NCBI RefSeq assembly: GCF_017349295.1
Contig: NZ_JAFMPK010000035.1
Location: 1 to 64,000 of the forward strand
Direction: 5' to 3'
Source of the DNA: Myceligenerans salitolerans
Lineage (GTDB): Bacteria; Actinomycetota; Actinomycetes; Actinomycetales; Cellulomonadaceae
DNA length: 64,000 nucleotides
Below are positions 61,309 through 64,000 of this stretch, piece by piece. How positions within the stretch are numbered: position 1 is the stretch's first letter; each line of letters opens with the position of its first letter. Made by a program: the position numbers and the translations under genes. The notes beneath the pieces were generated by a model. It ran no database searches. It had not been told where the DNA came from and saw only the letters and a list, made by a program, of their open reading frames with translations.

Positions 61309-62547
61309 ATGCCTGAGACCATCGACGCGCTCGAGCCTGGTACCCGTCTGGTCCACATCGGCCTGCCGAAGACCGGGTCCACCGCACTCCAGTACGCGGC
61401 CAAGACCCTGAAGTGGGAGCTGCGTGACGAGGGCGTCAACTATCCGGGCAAGGCGGAGAACCATCACAAGAGCACGTCGTGGCTCGCGGGCCTCAAGATC
61501 GACTATCTGCCGGATCCCACACCGAAGGAGCAGTGGTGGCGGGCGGTCGAGCGCGAACTTGACCGGTTCCCCGACCAGCGCGGGCTCCTGTCGTTCGAGA
61601 TGATCTGCACCGCCGATGCCACTGGAGCGCGCCGTACCGTCGACGAGGTCGGTGGGCACGGAAAGCATCCCGTTCACATCGTCCTGGTACTACGCAATCT
61701 CGGCACCTTCGTCCCGTCCTACTGGCAGGAGAGTCTCAAGCGGGGGAACACCAACTCGCTCGACGAGTACCTGCGCAAGGCGCTCGAGGATCCGGCGGCG
61801 GTCAAGGCCTCGGGCGCGTTTCACCGAACGGACGGTCTCGGGCTCCTCGAACGTTGGGCGAACGCCGTCGGCCCGGAGAACGTCACGGTGGTCGTCCTGG
61901 AGAAGGAGCATCCGACGAGGCTGCTCGACACCTTCGAGGGGCTGCTCGATCTGCCGGAAGGGCTGCTCCACTCGAAGAAGCTGGATGGAGCAGGGCAGAA
62001 CCGGGGCATGTCGGCCGCAGAGGCCGCGCTCGTCCTCCGGCTCAACCGGCAGATCAGGGGCAAGTGGCGAGCCCCGCGTCCGGACCACCGGGCGCTGGTG
62101 TTCAAGGGTGTGGTGAACCGCATGCTCGCACGCCGGACGCCGGTCGAGTCCGAGGGAAAGCTCATGGTCCCGCGCTGGGCGGCGGACACGCTGGTCGAAG
62201 CCGGGCGCCTGCTCGTCGAGAGCGTCCGGTCCACCGGCGTGCGGGTCGTGGGTGACCTGGCGGAGCTGGAACGGCGGGTCCCGTATACGGATGACGCCAC
62301 CTTCCCGCCCCAGGAGATCCCGTTCGACCTCGCAGTCGAGGCGCTGCTCGGCATGTACTCTCGCGCGACGGGCTGGGACGCGAACCACAAGAAGAGGGTC
62401 GGCGCCGGTACCGGGGTGGAGCAGCTCACCGAAGAACTCGCGGGCGCGCGGGAGGAGGTGGCTCGCCTCACGGCCGAGATCGAGCAGCTGCGGGGTACGA
62501 GTTCCCGGGCCGGTCTGGCACGCTGGGGCATTCGGTCTCCGAAGTGA
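61309..62547 (+). CDS. Sulfotransferase-like P-loop protein with C-terminal coiled coil
   Basis: 412 residues, no signal peptide. N-terminal LVHIGLPKTGSTALQYAAKT carries the PKTGST loop (20-25) that binds the 5'-phosphosulfate of PAPS in sulfotransferases. Downstream, LRNLGTFVPSYWQESLKRGN fits the 3'-phosphate region. The C-terminal 45 residues are a heptad coiled coil (LTEELAGAREEVARLTAEIE). Proteins like this occur in actinobacterial and proteobacterial surface-polysaccharide loci. Sulfation or a related transfer to a glycan is inferred; no PAPS-synthesis gene is in view. ATG 61309 is fixed by the TAATCT hexamer. Between two acyltransferase/SGNH genes. Confidence 0.78.
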   Translation: MPETIDALEPGTRLVHIGLPKTGSTALQYAAKTLKWELRDEGVNYPGKAENHHKSTSWLAGLKIDYLPDPTPKEQWWRAVERELDRFPDQRGLLSFEMICTADATGARRTVDEVGGHGKHPVHIVLVLRNLGTFVPSYWQESLKRGNTNSLDEYLRKALEDPAAVKASGAFHRTDGLGLLERWANAVGPENVTVVVLEKEHPTRLLDTFEGLLDLPEGLLHSKKLDGAGQNRGMSAAEAALVLRLNRQIRGKWRAPRPDHRALVFKGVVNRMLARRTPVESEGKLMVPRWAADTLVEAGRLLVESVRSTGVRVVGDLAELERRVPYTDDATFPPQEIPFDLAVEALLGMYSRATGWDANHKKRVGAGTGVEQLTEELAGAREEVARLTAEIEQLRGTSSRAGLARWGIRSPK

Positions 62548-62553
62548 CGTCCG

Positions 62554-62581
62554 GCTCGCCGGTCACAGGCACCCGGTGAGC
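62554..62581. terminator. Hairpin between sulfotransferase-like and acyltransferase genes
   Basis: 9-bp stem with one G-U pair, GCTCGCCGG (62554-62562) and CCGGTGAGC (62573-62581), loop 10 nt, in the 36-bp gap between convergent genes. Confidence 0.5.
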
Positions 62582-62583
62582 TG

Positions 62584-64000
62584 CTACGCCGTAGGCCCCC
62601 CGGCAGGGTCCTGCCCGGTGGGTCCGGGCGAGGGCCGCTGCGTGGTCGTGCCGTCGGCGGGCTTCTCGGGCGATGACTGCCCGGCAGGCGCCTTCCTTGT
62701 GGGGACGTGCTTCGTCAGTCGTTCCAGAAGCGCGTCCTCGAAGGTGCGGATATAGGTCATCGACAGGTGATGCCCGTCCCGGTAGGGAATGACGCTGCCG
62801 ATGACAGCCGGGCAGGTGGTCGCGTCGCAGTAGAAGTCCAGGGTCTTCACCACCGGGACGCCCGCGAGCTCGGCGATGACCTGGAATCCGTCCGGTTCGC
62901 TGGTCGACGTTTCACGTGAGACGTCACACGCGCCGTCGCGTAGTTCCCGCTCGCTCGCCTCGATGATGCACTGCTCACCCTCGTCACCGATGCGGGGGTT
63001 GTCCTCGATCACCACGAGCTTCGTGCCCCGGGCCCGGAGCGCCTCCCAGTTGGTCACGGTCCGCTGTGGGTTGTCGAGACCACCGAGCCGCCCGCGGCCT
63101 CCGGCGAAGACGACCGCATCGTACGGTTCCCCGCCGAAAAGCAGGTCCTCGCTCTGCTGGATACGGTTGGAGCAGCGGTCCGACAGCTCCGGGTCGTCCG
63201 CGCGGAGCGGTGACCAGACGCATCCGTTGCTGGTCAACGGAGTGATCTCCCAGCCGTAGCGTTCCGCCGCATCCTCGAGGACCGGGCTGAACAGGGCTGC
63301 ATGGGAGTTGCCGATCAGCGCTATGCGTATGGGACCGTCGCCGAGTGTGCAGGAGTCGATGTCGGTCGCCTCGGCCGCGGTGTAGCAGCGGTAGGCGTTG
63401 CCGGTGTCCGCCTTCAGCGCGCTGCGGTCCGGCACGATCTCCGTATCGGCCAGCACCGTCTCGCATGCGTCGCCGGTCACCATCGCGGCATACCCGTAGC
63501 AGTCACCCAGGGTTGCCTGGGCCTCGGCGGCCTCCTCCTCCAGTTGCTCGGCCGCAGCATCGGTCTCGAGGGTGCCCTGGTGTGCGACGACCGCGAGGGA
63601 CACGACCGAGCCGACGAGAACGACGGCGATGACCGACTTCGCCCAGGCGGCGTTCCAGCCCCGTGCGACGGGTCGTTCGAACAGATAGTGACCCAGGACG
63701 GCGAGGCCGATCGCTGCCACGATCATCCCGATGCCTTCGAGCAGTGAGGGCACCGCATCCTCGCCGAAGAGGTAGCGGTAGCCGATGAGGATGGGGAAGT
63801 GCCAGAGGTAGATCCCGAAGGCGACACCTCCCAGCCACGCCATCACCCGGTTCGACAGCAGCCGGGTGGCCGACCAGGAGACCTCGCGCTCTCGTGTGGC
63901 GAGCAGGAGCAGGGTCGCGCACGTGACCGGCCAGAGAGCCGCCACGCCGGGGAAAACGCCCTCCACCGGCAGCACCACGCCGCACGCCACGAGCCCCAGC
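62584..64000 (-). CDS. Membrane acyltransferase with SGNH domain, 5' end beyond right edge
   Basis: The frame is open to the right edge, so the N-terminal acyltransferase part is cut; about 470 residues are visible. The last helices of the Acyltransferase_3 domain (GGVAFGIYLWHFPILIGYRY, AVLGHYLFERPVARGW) precede a single spanning helix (SVIAVVLVGSVVSLAVV) and an external SGNH domain: IALIGNSHAALFSPVLEDA as block I, VVFAGGRGRLGG, and catalytic Asp-His in PYRDGHHLSMTYI. A Thr/Pro/Gly-rich tail ends it. Same architecture as the 59035 protein but clearly diverged, so the two may acetylate different sugars or positions of one glycan. Confidence 0.88.
   Translation of the reverse strand, partial: LGLVACGVVLPVEGVFPGVAALWPVTCATLLLLATREREVSWSATRLLSNRVMAWLGGVAFGIYLWHFPILIGYRYLFGEDAVPSLLEGIGMIVAAIGLAVLGHYLFERPVARGWNAAWAKSVIAVVLVGSVVSLAVVAHQGTLETDAAAEQLEEEAAEAQATLGDCYGYAAMVTGDACETVLADTEIVPDRSALKADTGNAYRCYTAAEATDIDSCTLGDGPIRIALIGNSHAALFSPVLEDAAERYGWEITPLTSNGCVWSPLRADDPELSDRCSNRIQQSEDLLFGGEPYDAVVFAGGRGRLGGLDNPQRTVTNWEALRARGTKLVVIEDNPRIGDEGEQCIIEASERELRDGACDVSRETSTSEPDGFQVIAELAGVPVVKTLDFYCDATTCPAVIGSVIPYRDGHHLSMTYIRTFEDALLERLTKHVPTRKAPAGQSSPEKPADGTTTQRPSPGPTGQDPAGGPTA

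Overview
The window is about 72% G+C, and its gene content is that of an actinobacterium: a WhiB2-type regulator, LytR-CpsA-Psr (LCP) proteins, the DUF3499/DUF5719/TIGR03089/Trm112 families, and many GTG starts. Gene families and gene order point to Micrococcales near Cellulomonadaceae/Promicromonosporaceae; that placement is inference. No rRNA, tRNA, CRISPR array or insertion sequence was recognised.

1-11 kb: a sugar ABC importer operon on the minus strand (lipoprotein receptor, stem-loop, permease running off the left edge); a secreted S1 protease fused to a ricin-B lectin; an FtsK/SpoIIIE (EccC-like) ATPase without visible type VII partners; and a MacB/FtsX-type ABC pair. 11-16.5 kb: a zinc alcohol dehydrogenase, an OmpR/histidine-kinase pair and a NarL/histidine-kinase pair, the two systems being divergent.

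16.8-27.8 kb: the most accessory part, a polymorphic-toxin locus. A secreted DNRLRE/LamG protein is translationally coupled to a 2343-residue RHS/YD-repeat protein that ends in RHS core, Hint autoprotease and a 107-residue C-terminal domain I cannot assign. A small lower-G+C gene follows 2 bp later and is the presumed immunity gene.

28-63 kb: a housekeeping and cell-envelope block, with purK-purE, DUF5719, a 1109-residue membrane glycosyltransferase, whiB, TIGR03089, two LCP ligases, a zincin-fold protein, DUF3499, manA, manB and Trm112. From memory this set resembles the M. tuberculosis purK-to-manA neighbourhood. It is interrupted by surface-glycan genes: three DUF2142 membrane proteins in a row, a flippase-like protein, GT4 and GT2 transferases, a two-module 844-residue glycosyltransferase, two cell-wall-binding-repeat proteins (one an amidase), two membrane acyltransferases with SGNH domains, and a sulfotransferase-like protein. 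Together they would supply GDP-mannose precursors, build, flip, decorate and ligate surface polymers, and remodel peptidoglycan.

A window-wide pattern emerged while fixing start codons. At least fourteen genes have a TANNNT -10 hexamer only 6-8 nt upstream of GTG or ATG with no Shine-Dalgarno sequence, as expected for leaderless mRNAs. It was used to choose many starts here.
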